Part shown: positions 11,663-22,409 of the stretch, one piece after another
How positions within the stretch are numbered: the first letter of the stretch is position 1
Layout: every line of letters starts with the position of its first letter
NCBI GenBank assembly: GCA_008692225.1
Contig: VICG01000006.1
Span: 1,865,501 to 1,929,500 of the forward strand
Reading direction: 5' to 3'
Origin: Monilinia fructicola
Taxonomy: Eukaryota; Ascomycota; Leotiomycetes; Helotiales; Sclerotiniaceae
DNA: 64,000 nt
Notes under the pieces: generated by a model
What the model saw: only the letters and a program-made list of their open reading frames with translations
What the model was told of the DNA's origin: nothing
Database searches by the model: none
Translations under genes and position numbers: made by a program

Positions 11663-14497
11663 ATGAGCCTTGGCTTCTCCATCGGGGAAATTGCTCATCT
11701 AGTCCATCTAGCATGGAAGACCTTTCAAGACGCAAATCGGGCGTGTGGGGAATATGAGGACCTTACGCGAGAAGTCGGTAGTCTCCATCAAGTTCTCCAT
11801 CAGATCAAAATCGAAGTCTCGAAGCCCGACTCCATCTTGAATAATCGGAATGACAAACATTGCCAGGAATTAATGGATCATTGTGCGAACTGTAAGATTA
11901 TGCTCGAGGAGATTGATAGTATACTGGAAAACTACAATGAATTGAATGAGCGGGAGAGGTCATGGAAGAAATTGTTGCAGAAACTGAGGTTTGGAAGCTT
12001 GGAGATGAAAAGGTTGGGTGATATAAGGTCCAAGATTGGGGCCCATAATTCGGCAATCATGATGTGTTTGCAAGTCATGAGTATTGGATCTAATGGAAAA
12101 ATCGAGGTTGCTACTGGAAGTATGCAGGTTCAATTAACTCATCTTGCGCAGAAGAGTGATGTTCAATCTGTCTGCAATAAGGTAGAAGGGATGGAATATA
12201 TATTGAGATCGGTTGCGGAGACGACTAAAGATATACTAAAAAGCCAACAGCCGGAAGGGAGTGTTTGGACAGCCTATGGAAATGACGATACTGCAATTTA
12301 CCGGGACTTAAGGAGAGAACTTCGCAACAGAGGATTTCTGGATGAACACTTGCGACACTATGGTGTACAGAAAATAATTGAAACACTGTTGAAAGATCTC
12401 AATAATGGGGCATTTGATGATATAGTTGGAGGAGATGAAAGTATCAAGGTGGATGATATTGTTACCACCAATTTGAAACAAATACCTCAACCTGGAGCTA
12501 TTGATCCAGGTGGGAAGCGAGATACGTGTAGGGGTCTGAGGCTCGAGGCAGTACTTGATGGAACAACTCTTCAAAATGCTCATCCCGACGTGGTGATAAG
12601 CAATGAAAACCCCACGAACTTCCAGCAAAGCCCAGCGCTAGGTGCTTTAAGGAATAACGTTTCTGCTGAAGCAACCCAAAGGAATCTCCAAAACCAAAAC
12701 TCTGGCTTTTATAGACTCAATGACACTGGACTGTCGCGATCATTCCTGCCTCATCAAAACTTCCGCGATTCTCTTGGGCGACCAGCTGCACCGACACACT
12801 CTCCCTCACAGTTTTATTTAGGTTCAGCTTCGTTTACTAATGTTTTATCGCAGTCAGAAAGACGGCATGCAAACCAATCGACCGGTGTTTCAATCTTACA
12901 GAGACAGGATAGCTCAAATATTTCACACCAAGCCCTCCAGGAAGGCTTTGCCCAGGGACAGAGACCTTGGATGACAAATGCACCCGGCCGATTAGGAAAT
13001 TTCTCTAGGCCAGGCGTGGCAGAAGTTCCAAAGTCTAATATTACTCGTCAATTTCATCAAAATCATGGATACCAGACTCTTGATAATATAAGAACTTCTC
13101 ATGGCAATACAGCTGGAGATTATAAAAAACCTCAAGAGGTTCAAGATCAAAGTAGCCAAGCTTTTCGGAACGACTGGGATATCTCTAAAAGATACTCGAA
13201 CCTACAACAGCTGCGCCCAAATGCACCGAGGATACATCCCAGTCTATCCCAACCACCTGTTCAGTTTCCTGCCCAATCACAAAACTTGCAGCAGCCTAAC
13301 TGCACTACAGACACATCAAGATGGTTTCAGACAAGAGAAACAACTTTCCCTAATACCGGTGAGCCAAAGATATACAAAGAATCACCGGACAATTATTTGT
13401 TCCCCCAACAAGGTAGTCATTGGGGAATATCTCCTGTACCTAAAGCTAGACACAATACTAATTTTGCCCCACGGAACTATCAGAATTTGAATCCAGATTC
13501 CGGACAATCAGCTTCGACACAAGCGATTTCCTGGCAAAACTACCGTAGAACCCCTGACGCAGCAACACTATCACAACCGAGAAATGTCTTTGAATTCCAG
13601 GCAATGCAAAATATACCAAAAGGTGCCGCGAATGAATATTCATACTATTTCGGTAACCATTCCACCGCCAGAAAAGCCAAATTTCCCCTAAATCCAAATA
13701 ACGCATCATATTTTGAAAAGCCATCCGTCCCTAGACAAGAATCATGGCCACCGAATCTCAATAACAATTCTCCCTCAAAGTTTCAAGATAGCAAGCTGGA
13801 TGTCTCTACTATACAACAAATCCCCTTCGGTCAAAATAATATCGATTGGAGGCCGCAACAACAATTTAATGCCTCACAGCTGCCCAGGAGACCATTCCAG
13901 CACTTACAGAATAATCATCATCTGGCTACCCAGTATTCAATGCCGGCAGTGCAAAATAATCGGAACTTTGAGTTTGTAACGAATAGAGCGCAAACAACGC
14001 TGAATGAAAATGAAAACTTCAAATTGGCACCACCGCCACTGAATTTTCCTGCACCTCATGAGTCCCTTCGTCGAAGATCGAAGTCGATGGGCAACATATA
14101 TGGCATTTCGAACGGCGACCAAGGAACATCAGCATACATAGAGCGACCTAATTTTACTAGCTACAATATTGCTCCCCAACAGCCTAATTTAGATCATAAT
14201 GAGGCACTGCTTTCTCAAGGCTCCGGTGACAACGTGGATGAGTTCTCTGAGGAGATTTCCCTCCCAGAGAGAAGAAAAAGTAGAAGGAGAAAGAAACGCT
14301 TCCAGATTAAGGCCGAAGATATGGGCTACGCAGGTTCCGATTCCTCAACTGATTATGAACAAAGTGTGTACGGCACTCCTACAGCGGAGCCTCGTCGTCG
14401 TGATCGATTTTTAAATTGGTTTTTGGGAAACTCTAGTGTGGGGAATTACAGAGGAGGATCATTGCTTCGCCGTGCCAGAAGCTACGATTCATTTTAA
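11663..14497 (+). CDS. STAND-type N-terminal domain protein with disordered N/Q-rich tail
   Basis: Intronless gene for a 944-residue protein. Residues 1-160 (MSLGFSIGEIAHLVHLAWKT...) match the helical fungal N-terminal domain usually found ahead of NACHT/NB-ARC-type NTPases in STAND or heterokaryon-incompatibility proteins. A second conserved block sits at about residues 200-235 (DDTAIYRDLRRELRNRGF). The rest, about residues 280-860, is low complexity, rich in Asn, Gln, Ser and Pro, and predicted disordered. A basic patch (RRKSRRRKKRFQIK) near residue 870 could be a nuclear signal. No P-loop, ankyrin, WD or TPR segment is present, so this is the short form lacking NTPase and sensor modules. 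Cellular role unknown. A function in signalling or self/non-self recognition is only suggested by domain kinship. The frame is intact. Confidence 0.85.
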   Translation: MSLGFSIGEIAHLVHLAWKTFQDANRACGEYEDLTREVGSLHQVLHQIKIEVSKPDSILNNRNDKHCQELMDHCANCKIMLEEIDSILENYNELNERERSWKKLLQKLRFGSLEMKRLGDIRSKIGAHNSAIMMCLQVMSIGSNGKIEVATGSMQVQLTHLAQKSDVQSVCNKVEGMEYILRSVAETTKDILKSQQPEGSVWTAYGNDDTAIYRDLRRELRNRGFLDEHLRHYGVQKIIETLLKDLNNGAFDDIVGGDESIKVDDIVTTNLKQIPQPGAIDPGGKRDTCRGLRLEAVLDGTTLQNAHPDVVISNENPTNFQQSPALGALRNNVSAEATQRNLQNQNSGFYRLNDTGLSRSFLPHQNFRDSLGRPAAPTHSPSQFYLGSASFTNVLSQSERRHANQSTGVSILQRQDSSNISHQALQEGFAQGQRPWMTNAPGRLGNFSRPGVAEVPKSNITRQFHQNHGYQTLDNIRTSHGNTAGDYKKPQEVQDQSSQAFRNDWDISKRYSNLQQLRPNAPRIHPSLSQPPVQFPAQSQNLQQPNCTTDTSRWFQTRETTFPNTGEPKIYKESPDNYLFPQQGSHWGISPVPKARHNTNFAPRNYQNLNPDSGQSASTQAISWQNYRRTPDAATLSQPRNVFEFQAMQNIPKGAANEYSYYFGNHSTARKAKFPLNPNNASYFEKPSVPRQESWPPNLNNNSPSKFQDSKLDVSTIQQIPFGQNNIDWRPQQQFNASQLPRRPFQHLQNNHHLATQYSMPAVQNNRNFEFVTNRAQTTLNENENFKLAPPPLNFPAPHESLRRRSKSMGNIYGISNGDQGTSAYIERPNFTSYNIAPQQPNLDHNEALLSQGSGDNVDEFSEEISLPERRKSRRRKKRFQIKAEDMGYAGSDSSTDYEQSVYGTPTAEPRRRDRFLNWFLGNSSVGNYRGGSLLRRARSYDSF

Positions 14498-15556
14498 TAT
14501 TGAAAGGTCGAGTAGTGCGAGTGACCATCATTGACTAGATTTTTGGAAAGCGATGTTCGTCACTATGCTGTCAGTGATGATGCAATGTCAGATGTATATA
14601 TCACGGGCTTATCATGATGATGGGTGTACAGACTTCTGTGTGTGGCATTTCAATCTGTCGTTCTCGTGCTCAAGGGTTTGCGCTTCAAAATCCCTATCAA
14701 CACGGATATTGACGTGTTGAATATGATACTCTTGGCCCGATCGATTATCGGATTGCCCAGATCAACATATACTTGGTTTCTTGATGCCATAGACTAGCGT
14801 TAACCAAACCAGAGTTGATGAAAAAGATTCCAGTGACTCCATATGTTTTCATGGGACCATTTTCGTACTGTCACTCCCTGTCGAGAGAATCTTGGCAAAG
14901 AAGCTGGCGACATCGCCGGATAAGCACAAAATCCTCTGCACTCTTCTGAACTTTCAGCACCAGCACCAGCTCAATATCAAAAATTTGAACTTTGATCATA
15001 AATGCTGTCACGCAGAGAATTATTATGCCTATAAGCCCGATTAACCACTTCTCCAGAAGCGGCCCCACTTTTGGCGTGACAGATGCTTTCTATTACCCCT
15101 TTTATCTCCCCATATCGATATGCCACTGCAAGTCATGGCAATGTATAGCTCAAAAGTCAAAAACATACCCGCTGGCAGCCTCATTCTCTCGACCAACCTG
15201 ACAAGATCGAGGATCGATCAGATCTGTTGGGGCTGATCTTATGTCCGATCTACTAGTGACGTATTCAAACCTTATTTAACCCGAAGGCATTGCTATCCAC
15301 TGCCGGCATCTACCCGTAGCTAATCGCCCGAAGATCCGAGGCCCCCTCTTTTCCTAGCCGAGCTACAGTAGTAGCTTACTCTGGCCTGGAGATACCGGCT
15401 TTCGTGTTCCCATATAAATAGTATATTGAAGCCCTCTTCAGGTATTGAACAATAATCACATATTTTTTGTTTCTCCGACTGTATTATATATCCTCTCTAT
15501 TTGTACAAAATCTCTATCACCGTCTTTATCCATTAATAATCAATCGGACCATCAAA
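14498..15556. other. Intergenic, includes promoter of the glutathione transferase
   Basis: About 1 kb with no supported gene. A hydrophobic minus-strand frame at 14871-15068 lacks family features. The last 200 bp act as promoter of the glutathione transferase and hold a TATA box. Confidence 0.4.
15413..15420 (+). promoter_or_regulatory. TATA box of the glutathione transferase gene
   Basis: The octamer TATAAATA lies 137 nt upstream of the start codon, a normal spacing for a fungal gene with a short leader. It is the only good TATA match in this promoter. Confidence 0.45.
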
Positions 15557-16336
15557 ATGGCTGACAATACTCCCACATTCCATCATCTTAATGTAAGCTT
15601 CTAGATCTCTCACCGACCTCCTAATAAATCTCGCTGACCACCCACCAAGGACTCCCAATCTCAGCGCATCTTCTGGCTCCTAGAAGAACTCTCCATCCCC
15701 TACACCCTTCAAATCCACACCCGCAACCCAGCCACCGACCCCAAAGCCCCCTTCCTCGCACCGCCCTCCCTCCAAGCCACGGGACCCTACGGCAAGGCCC
15801 CTGTCCTACAGACCGGACCCAAAGATGGGAGCCGCTACATTCCCGAATCCCTCGCCATCGCCACCTATCTGATCCGAACCTTCGACACCGCCGACGCCTT
15901 CGGTCTCCGCGACGGCGACTGGGTCCGCGATGAAATACTCACAAGCATCAATCTGACCAGTCTTGGACAAGCAACAAATTTCATGCTCATGCTTGACTTC
16001 AACGCCATCGCAAACGGAGTGGGACCGATGGGCAAGAGATTCGATGGACCGGCGGTGAGGAAGGTTTTGGGGGATTTGGAGAGGGAGTTGAAGGAGGGTC
16101 CGGAGGGCGGTTTTTTCTTGGGCCAACATCCGGGGAGGGCGGATATTATGTTGGAGTTTCCTGTTGCGTTGATCAAGCAGAGGAAGTGGGTAGATTTGGA
16201 GAAGGAGTTTCCGGCCTTGAATGCTTGGTTGGATAAATGTTATGAGAGACCGGCGTGGAAGAGAAGTATCGAGAAGGGTAATGGGTATGATCTGAGCACT
16301 TTTCCTCAAAAGGAACATCTGCAATATCAAGCGTAG
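15557..16336 (+). CDS. Glutathione S-transferase, GTT1-like
   Basis: Conjugates glutathione to electrophiles or reduces peroxides; 240 residues. Exon 1 is 15557-15592 (12 codons), exon 2 is 15650-16336. The intron is GTAAGC...CCAAG, 57 nt. After splicing the N-terminal thioredoxin fold reads HHLNDSQSQRIFWLLEEL, the Gtt1-type signature around the catalytic Ser. Residues about 65-85 carry YGKAPVL, the cis-proline region that binds the glutathione backbone, and then PESLAIATYLI with the gamma-glutamyl contact. The C-terminal helical domain ends with LNAWLDKCYERPAWKRSIEKG. Codon use is clearly GC-richer than in neighbours. It is tail-to-tail with a GH105 gene 350 bp away. Confidence 0.92.
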
Positions 16337-16687
16337 ATGAGGTCCAATGGCCTGAAAGAGTCCGAGTCACATGAATATCACGTGGTATAAACATCTCTTC
16401 TCTTTCGGGGGTAGATCCCAATGTAGAGTCACGGGAGATTTATTGTATATATCTAGACAAATAAAATAACATTTGGGATCCGATTACGGGATCCGATTAC
16501 GCGGCCACACTTCAAAAAACGATCGAGACAAAATATCTTAAATAATTCTGATTATATCACGAGATCTGGCCCGCGCATTTCATAGTTGTAATAGCGAGTT
16601 GTCCAGGGTAATGGTAGTTTACAGATAAATCCAATGCTTGCTGTATGCTCCCGTTAAACCGCCATAATATCCACTCCATTAATTTGT
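16337..16687. other. Convergent 3' spacer
   Basis: 351 bp between the stops of two convergent genes. It holds both 3' ends and a perfect 13-bp tandem duplication, but no gene. Confidence 0.5.
16475..16500. repeat. Perfect 13-bp tandem duplication
   Basis: GGGATCCGATTAC occurs twice head-to-tail without a mismatch, in the spacer between two convergent genes. Confidence 0.8.
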
Positions 16688-17895
16688 TCACAACTTCTCA
16701 TACTCCACACTAGCATAAAGGAAGGGCCCAGCACCCTTCATATCATTCTCCTCGAGCGCAATCGAGGTATAGTACTAAAAATAGTTAGTTAAAATGCCAC
16801 CATCAACTCATACGTTTCACTGACCTCGAAAGAAGCATTAGATCCCAAACTTCCAACGACAACTGTACCCTCCCAATTCACGGTCCCCTTCGTCCCATTG
16901 AATGCGACGAACTTATTGGCAAGATATTCATAGCCCTTCTTCATAGGTGCTATATATTGACTTCCCAAATACCCCTGTCTAACACCCTTCAAGATCGCAT
17001 AGATAAACATTGATGAACCACTAGACTCGATGTAATTTTTTGGGTTTCCGGGATATGGTTCATTCATCACTAACCACCAACCCCCTGTTGTATCTTGTGC
17101 AGCAGCTACACCTGCCGAGGCAGTGACGAACCAATCCAGCAATTTTGCATGGCCAGGATGTGATTTTGGGAAGTAGTCAAGAACATCGACCAGTGCCATC
17201 AAATACCACCCTAATGCTCGATTCCATACATTAGGCGATGCACCCGTTGCGGGATCAGCCCATACTGCTGTTTTAGCCTCATCGTAGCCGTGAACAAGGA
17301 GATTCGTGGTGTGATTGCGGCAATGTTGTTCAATAAGTGAATATTGCAATAAGATGTCGTCCCAAGCAGTAGTATTGGCAGCATCAAAGTATGATGTCCA
17401 CTGAGCGTAGAAGACATCAGCCATGAATATCCCATCTAACCACATCTGATTAGGATATGTGGGTGCACGATGCCAGAAGCCTCCGGAAGCGGTTCGGGGA
17501 TTGTAATTGAATTGTTGGCGTAGTTTATCGGCGGCAACTTTGTATTTAGTTTCATGGGTGCGAGCCCAGGTATCGAGGATGATGGTCCCGATTCGAACAT
17601 CGTCAAGGGAAGCGGGATATGATGGATACTTGAGGATCGACCCATCTGCAGCTACAGCGCCATCCACTTGTGATTTGACCCAGTTGATATATGTTGCGTT
17701 TCCAGTAGCGTTGTATGTCATTTCAATGCCTCGATAGAATACTGCTTGAGCGTATTGTGCTGTTTTGGCTACTCCCCTTTGGATAAATGAATCAGAGACT
17801 AGGGTTGAATACTTGATATTAGTATCCTCGGCCCTTGATCCAATCACACTTGCTGCAGATGCAGACGCAAATGTAATAAGATGAGTGAACCGCAT
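16688..17895 (-). CDS. Secreted GH105 unsaturated rhamnogalacturonyl hydrolase
   Basis: Releases unsaturated galacturonic acid from pectin fragments left by rhamnogalacturonan lyase (YteR/RhiN-type, glycoside hydrolase family 105). 385 residues from exon 1 17895-16825 and exon 2 16774-16688, joined over a 50-nt GTCAGT...TTTAG intron. Without splicing the frame would stop at a TAA just inside the intron and lose 28 C-terminal residues. Residues 1-22 (MRFTHLITFASASAASVIGS) are a likely signal peptide. LDDVRIGTIILDTW and MWLDGIFMADVFYAQW near residues 120 and 165 hold aspartates typical of the active site. NRALGWYLMALVDVL and TGGWWLVM are further family motifs. Several N-glycosylation sites fit secretion. 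A longer in-frame start at 18093 would bury the signal peptide and was rejected. Confidence 0.9.
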
Positions 17896-17979
17896 CTTGA
17901 TATGATATCCAAGACGTGGATTGAAAACAAAGCAGGAATGTATGAATAGATAGAAGTCTATAAAGCAGGAATTAACCAC

Positions 17980-17987
17980 TATATATA
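17980..17987 (-). promoter_or_regulatory. Possible TATA element of the GH105 gene
   Basis: TATATATA, self-complementary, lies about 85 nt upstream of the chosen start codon. Spacing is suitable, but the element is low complexity. Confidence 0.3.
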
Positions 17988-18119
17988 CGTATCTATACTT
18001 CACTGCTATGTTAAAGACTATACCGAGGTCGACATCGTACTCACTCACATAGTAACGAATCTGGTGAATGATTGAAAGTATAGGAAAAGCCAAGTCTCGG
18101 ACCTCGCCTTCGCATATTT

Positions 18120-18159
18120 AGCCATATTGAACCATATTGAACCATATTGAACCCTATTG
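18120..18159. repeat. Decamer tandem repeat in the GH105 upstream region
   Basis: Three perfect copies and one imperfect copy of a CCATATTGAA unit lie about 225-265 bp upstream of the GH105 start. It could be a simple repeat or a cluster of regulator sites. Confidence 0.7.
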
Positions 18160-18836
18160 TTTTCTCGTGTTTTTCCGTCGGGAGTGACTTATGCCGAAAA
18201 TGCTACAATGCTTCTTCAATTAACATGTTCAGAGTAACATGCAAGATACGTGAAGCAGAAGATCCATTGGATCTGACTTGATCAGGATTCTTCAGTATGC
18301 GTGGGGTGCGGGGAACGCGCAGACAGATTCATCAAGGACTAATGGCCAAAAGTTCCGAACCATGAACGAATGAGATTGGACATTTAGATGTAATTTAGTT
18401 GAATTCATGCCACAGGCTCTGATAGTAACTCGAAAAGAAATAGAAAGAAAGTAACATAGAAGGAGACAGAAATGATAAATTATAGAACTACATATGAAAC
18501 ATGCCTAACTGCGCTCTACTCGGTAAATCCTAGATCACCGAGATGCATTTAAGTGGACGTACCTACCTAACACCTCAGATCTTGTTCTAATGCCCAGAAA
18601 TACCAAGAGCGGGTGGACCAAGGCACAGGCGGATGTCATGATTCTTGCTCTAACATCAGTGACTTTCTCGGTCGCATATTGAACGATTTTGATTGAGATT
18701 ATTCACCAAATCCATACGTACATTATATCCAAATTCTTAAAGAAGGGACAGTCGACGAGCTCCTTCCCTTTGGGTTGTTTCCGGGAGAACCAAGAACGCC
18801 AATAATTTAATCTTGTGTATACAATTGGCCAGTTGA

Positions 18837-19749
18837 TCAACCCCATCCTACGGAAAATCCCCAGGAGCCGTCAAAAGCCTCGGACTCGTCTTTCAAAGGT
18901 CGTAAACATCCCAAGTCCCACGACTTATCTTTCATTGCTTGTAAACATTTGAAACGTGGGACTTTATTCGGGGCATAAAATCTTAACAGTGTTTCCATAT
19001 CTTCTTCGTTCATCTCACATAAGTCATCTAGACTGTAGGCGTCGCTGACTTTGATCATCCTACTTGGAATAAGTATCACAACAGTGCAAAGATCCAAGAA
19101 TGCTTACCATGCCATTCTCTTTGGTCCTTCTTCTGGTCCTGGAGCAACCTTTCTAAGCATTTGTCTCAATTTTCCAACCTTTTCTATCCCTTCCCCGATA
19201 TTGTTTGGCAAATTCGAAGCTATTTGCCTCCTGACGATATTGGCAAATCGTGGACCTTTTCCATTTGTGCTAACCATGATTTGGAGAGGACCATCTCGAT
19301 GAACACTTCCAAAATAGAAGTCACATTCGGGTGGCACATCTGCGATGTTTGCTGCTATTCTCCTTTCTTTACATAACTTCCATATCTGTGAAGATGCTTC
19401 CGGGTCATCCACTGCCGTCAAAACCATATCAACATTATCAAGATCCGAAGGTTCGAACTTTCTATCGACAAAATCCACTTGTCCTTTTTCTACTCGATAT
19501 GCAACTTCTGGGTTCAACCCTTCTCGAGGTGATACGACGGTGACCTTTGCATCTGCATTTAATACGTTTAAAATCCGACCTGCTGCGACCTTTCCATGAT
19601 AGATTAGTAGGTGATCAAAGATATATTTGGATAGATAATTATTTGTTTACCTCACCACCTCCAACTACTAGTACTCTTTTATTCTTGATTTGCCATGCCA
19701 GTATCAATGAGCCGCCGCCCTCGATCTCAGGGAACTTTTCTTCACCCAT
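18837..19749 (-). CDS. MET8: Bifunctional precorrin-2 dehydrogenase/sirohydrochlorin ferrochelatase
   Basis: Makes siroheme from precorrin-2: NAD-dependent oxidation to sirohydrochlorin, then iron insertion. Siroheme is the cofactor of sulfite and nitrite reductase. 267 residues from exons 19749-19651, 19589-19108 and 19059-18837, all GT-AG. The Rossmann glycine motif VVGGGEVAAGRIL spans the first junction at about residues 28-40. NIADVPPECDFYFGS near residue 117 contains the aspartate known as catalytic for both steps in yeast Met8p (Asp141). The C-terminal block KRMAWMIKVSDAYSLDDL spans the second junction and matches the dimerisation/chelatase part. Length fits yeast Met8p (274 residues). 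It is head-to-head with the VAC1-like gene over about 520 bp. Confidence 0.93.
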
Positions 19750-20267
19750 CTGTATTGATATTGAAGTAATTGATGTTTTTCATAATCGACAATTGTTAAA
19801 CCTTACCGGTATTTGGATGGATATACTTCGGTGCTTTATTGTCCATGGGAGAATGAATCCTTGAGGAAGATTCCAGCTTACCTAATCAGGTTATACCTAG
19901 GCTACGATAAGGAATCATGCGCCGATAAGGCACAGCTTTCCGCTTTTGCTTACTCATGACACCTGCAATTCGAAACCTCCATCAATCAAGTCAGTCTGAT
20001 GATAATGAACAAGGCGGATGGAAAGGTTTGCCTACTATCTTCTCGATACTACCTGCTACATACTACACACTACATACTACCTACTACATACTACCTGCAA
20101 CATACTACCTGCAACATACTACCTACCACTTACCACTTACCACTACCTATCACCTGGATTTGAAGGACAGAAGAGAGAACTGTTCAATCATTCAATCAAT
20201 GTCTTAAATTGATGATATACGGAGGTTGGAATTCCTCATCATTTCTTGATATAGGTACTTCAAAGTC
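19750..20267. promoter_or_regulatory. Divergent promoter of MET8 and VAC1
   Basis: 518 bp between two head-to-head start codons. It contains a conspicuous pyrimidine-A repeat tract on the VAC1 side and should drive both genes. No TATA box is evident. Confidence 0.45.
20044..20154. repeat. Imperfect minisatellite of TACTAC-type units
   Basis: About 110 bp built from variants of CTACATACTAC, then CTGCAACATACTAC, then CCACTTA units. The plus strand of the tract is almost free of G. It lies 110-220 bp upstream of the VAC1 start codon. Confidence 0.8.
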
Positions 20268-22409
20268 ATGTCAAGTCGAAAGCTGGGAGGTGGGAGGATT
20301 CTGGGTAGTGGAAAGTCTCTGGCACCTCCTACCCCTCAGGCGCATCAACGAGATTCTAGTTTCATTACTACTTCAGAAAGTACTCTATCGCTGGGGTCCA
20401 GTCATTCAACGTCTCCTATAACAACTTCAACTTTACCAAACGATAGTCAAGATTTAAGTTCGAGGGTTTCATTGGAAAATGGTCGCTCTACAAGTGTCAA
20501 TGCTGCGAGCTCAAAGCTCCTATGTCCAATATGCAGCGAAGAAATGGTAAGTTAAACCTTTGATATATTACAATGTCAGGATATACTAATATTTTGCAGA
20601 TGACTCTATTGCAACTGAATCGGTATGGTATTTAAATTTCGAAGCTCCGAATACAAACTCACTCTTAATAGACATCTCGATGATAATCACCAAGAACTTC
20701 CAGAAGTGGAACAGGACGAAGTAAAGAATTGGTTCGACAAGCAAGTTATAAAGGCGAAGAAATTTCAACCTTTAGCAGTAATAAATCAGAAACTCAAGGG
20801 ATTAGATGTTTTCGAATCTAATGATGTGCCTATCTACTCAAATCCTATACCTAATGCTCTTTCTGGAAATCGCATATCAACCCCTGAGCTCTCCAGACCA
20901 GACCCCGACGAAGTAATTACAAGAACACATTGGCAGAAGTCTGGATTCAATGATATTTGCACGGAACCAATATGTGGCAAGAGATTAGGTGCAGTTAACG
21001 GAAATATTAATTGTAGGAAATGCGGTCGTCTATTCTGTGAGGACCATACGATGTACCAAATCAAACTTTCGAGGTCGGCACAACATGAACCTGTACGAGG
21101 ATTATGGTGTAGGGTTTGTGAGACCTGCTTTAAGTCAAGAGAGGGATACAATGATCATAATGGTTATACGCGAGACCATACTAATGATTTCATGGCCATG
21201 CGAAGGAAGCATGTGGACAAGGCATATCTGGAAATCTCGAGATTGGAAAAGCGACTTACTAAATTAACCCAACTACTTGCAAATCCACCAGAAGATATGG
21301 CTGGCAATGGGTCGTTGTTATCTCTCGCAGGACAGAAGAATCCGCGTAAAATACTAGAACAATCAGTGGTGACCTGGGAAGAGGATGCGAAAGTTTCAAA
21401 ATGTCCTTTTTGCCAACAAGAATTTGGTTCGTGGTCATTTCGAAGGCATCATTGCCGGTTGTGTGGAAGAGTTGTCTGTTCAGATCTAAGAACTGGGTGT
21501 TCGGTTGAAATTGGATTGAACGTTACAGCAAGTAAGTTCCAAATGTTTGCAATATACTCAGTGTCATTCATTGACATATTCCAGTAACTGATGTCCAGTC
21601 AGAAAAACACACAGAAAACCTTAGTCTCGACATTCGCATGTGTCGTGACTGTAAAACAACGGTATTTTCCAAGAAGGACTTTCAAGCTGAACTTATGGAG
21701 AAAACACCTTCACAGCGGGCGTATGAAAACCTCTTGCAATTTGAGAAGGGTATTCGTCTACTGCTACCTAATTTTCAACGACTATTAGTTGCACTTCAAG
21801 ATCCAGAAAAGCCCCCTTCACATGCTCAACTGGCTGAAGCCGCCAAGGTTCGAAAGAGATTAATAGATAGTTTTGGGAAATATGATCAAGCTGGAAGACG
21901 CATACGTGACTTACCAACTACTTCAGCTACACAACAAAAAATACAAAAGGCTATCTATCAACAATCATCGAGCTTCCTCCACCTTCACATGTTACCCCTC
22001 AAGTCTCTCCCCAAAGTCCTAAAACATGCCACGCCATCGTCTAGTCACTCATCTCTCTTACCCCAGAATGGACGATCTGCACTTTCAAATATCAAGTACA
22101 ATGATACAACTACAGAAACTTCATCACAAGTTTCAGATTTCAGTCAAATATCCCAAATGGAACAGGAGGAAAAAGAATTGAGAGAAAAATTAATAGTGTT
22201 AGAAGAACAAAAATTTTTCGTTCAAGAAAATGGTGGCAGATGCAGGAAAAAGAAGGAAATTTGATGAAGTAGAGGCATTAAGAACGAATTTGAGTGATAT
22301 GCAGAGGGAGATTGATAGTGTAAATGGCATGATTCAACAGTTGGATTTTGAGGGTGTTTATAAAAGGGAGATGGATGGGGGTGGTGGCGCTTTGGGTTTG
22401 GGGAGGTAA
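20268..22409 (+). CDS. VAC1: FYVE zinc-finger endosomal tether VAC1/PEP7-like, with one frameshift
   Basis: Binds PI3P and Rab5-type GTPases at the endosome and tethers Golgi vesicles for vacuolar sorting. Exons: 20268-20546, 20600-20622 (23 nt), 20672-21531 and 21585-22409. The tiny second exon completes a C2H2 finger: CPICSEEMMTLLQLNRHLDDNH. Two FYVE-type zinc regions follow. The first is at about residues 205-275 (NCRKCGRLFCEDH). The second carries the PI3P-binding motif RRHHCRLCGR at about residue 370. The C-terminus is coiled coil. The frame read from 21585 stops at 22262, but the conserved C-terminal helix (MVADAGKRRKFDEVEAL) continues one base out of frame to 22409. Removing one A from the run at 22227-22230 restores a 661-residue protein. 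Sequence error is the likeliest cause; a truncated allele is the alternative. Confidence 0.88.

Larger units (their letters stand above)
17896..18836. other. Intergenic, promoter of the GH105 gene
   Basis: About 940 bp between the GH105 start and the end of the MET8 gene, both read leftwards. It holds a TATA-like element, a decamer repeat and no supported gene. Confidence 0.45.

Noticed and set aside
14871..15068. Small hydrophobic minus-strand frame
   Set aside because: One membrane-like stretch in AT-rich DNA is expected by chance; no upstream exon or family could be supported.
16789..18093. Single-exon, longer GH105 protein starting at 18093 and ending inside the intron
   Set aside because: It would place 66 residues ahead of a good signal peptide and would lose the conserved C-terminal 28 residues encoded after the intron.
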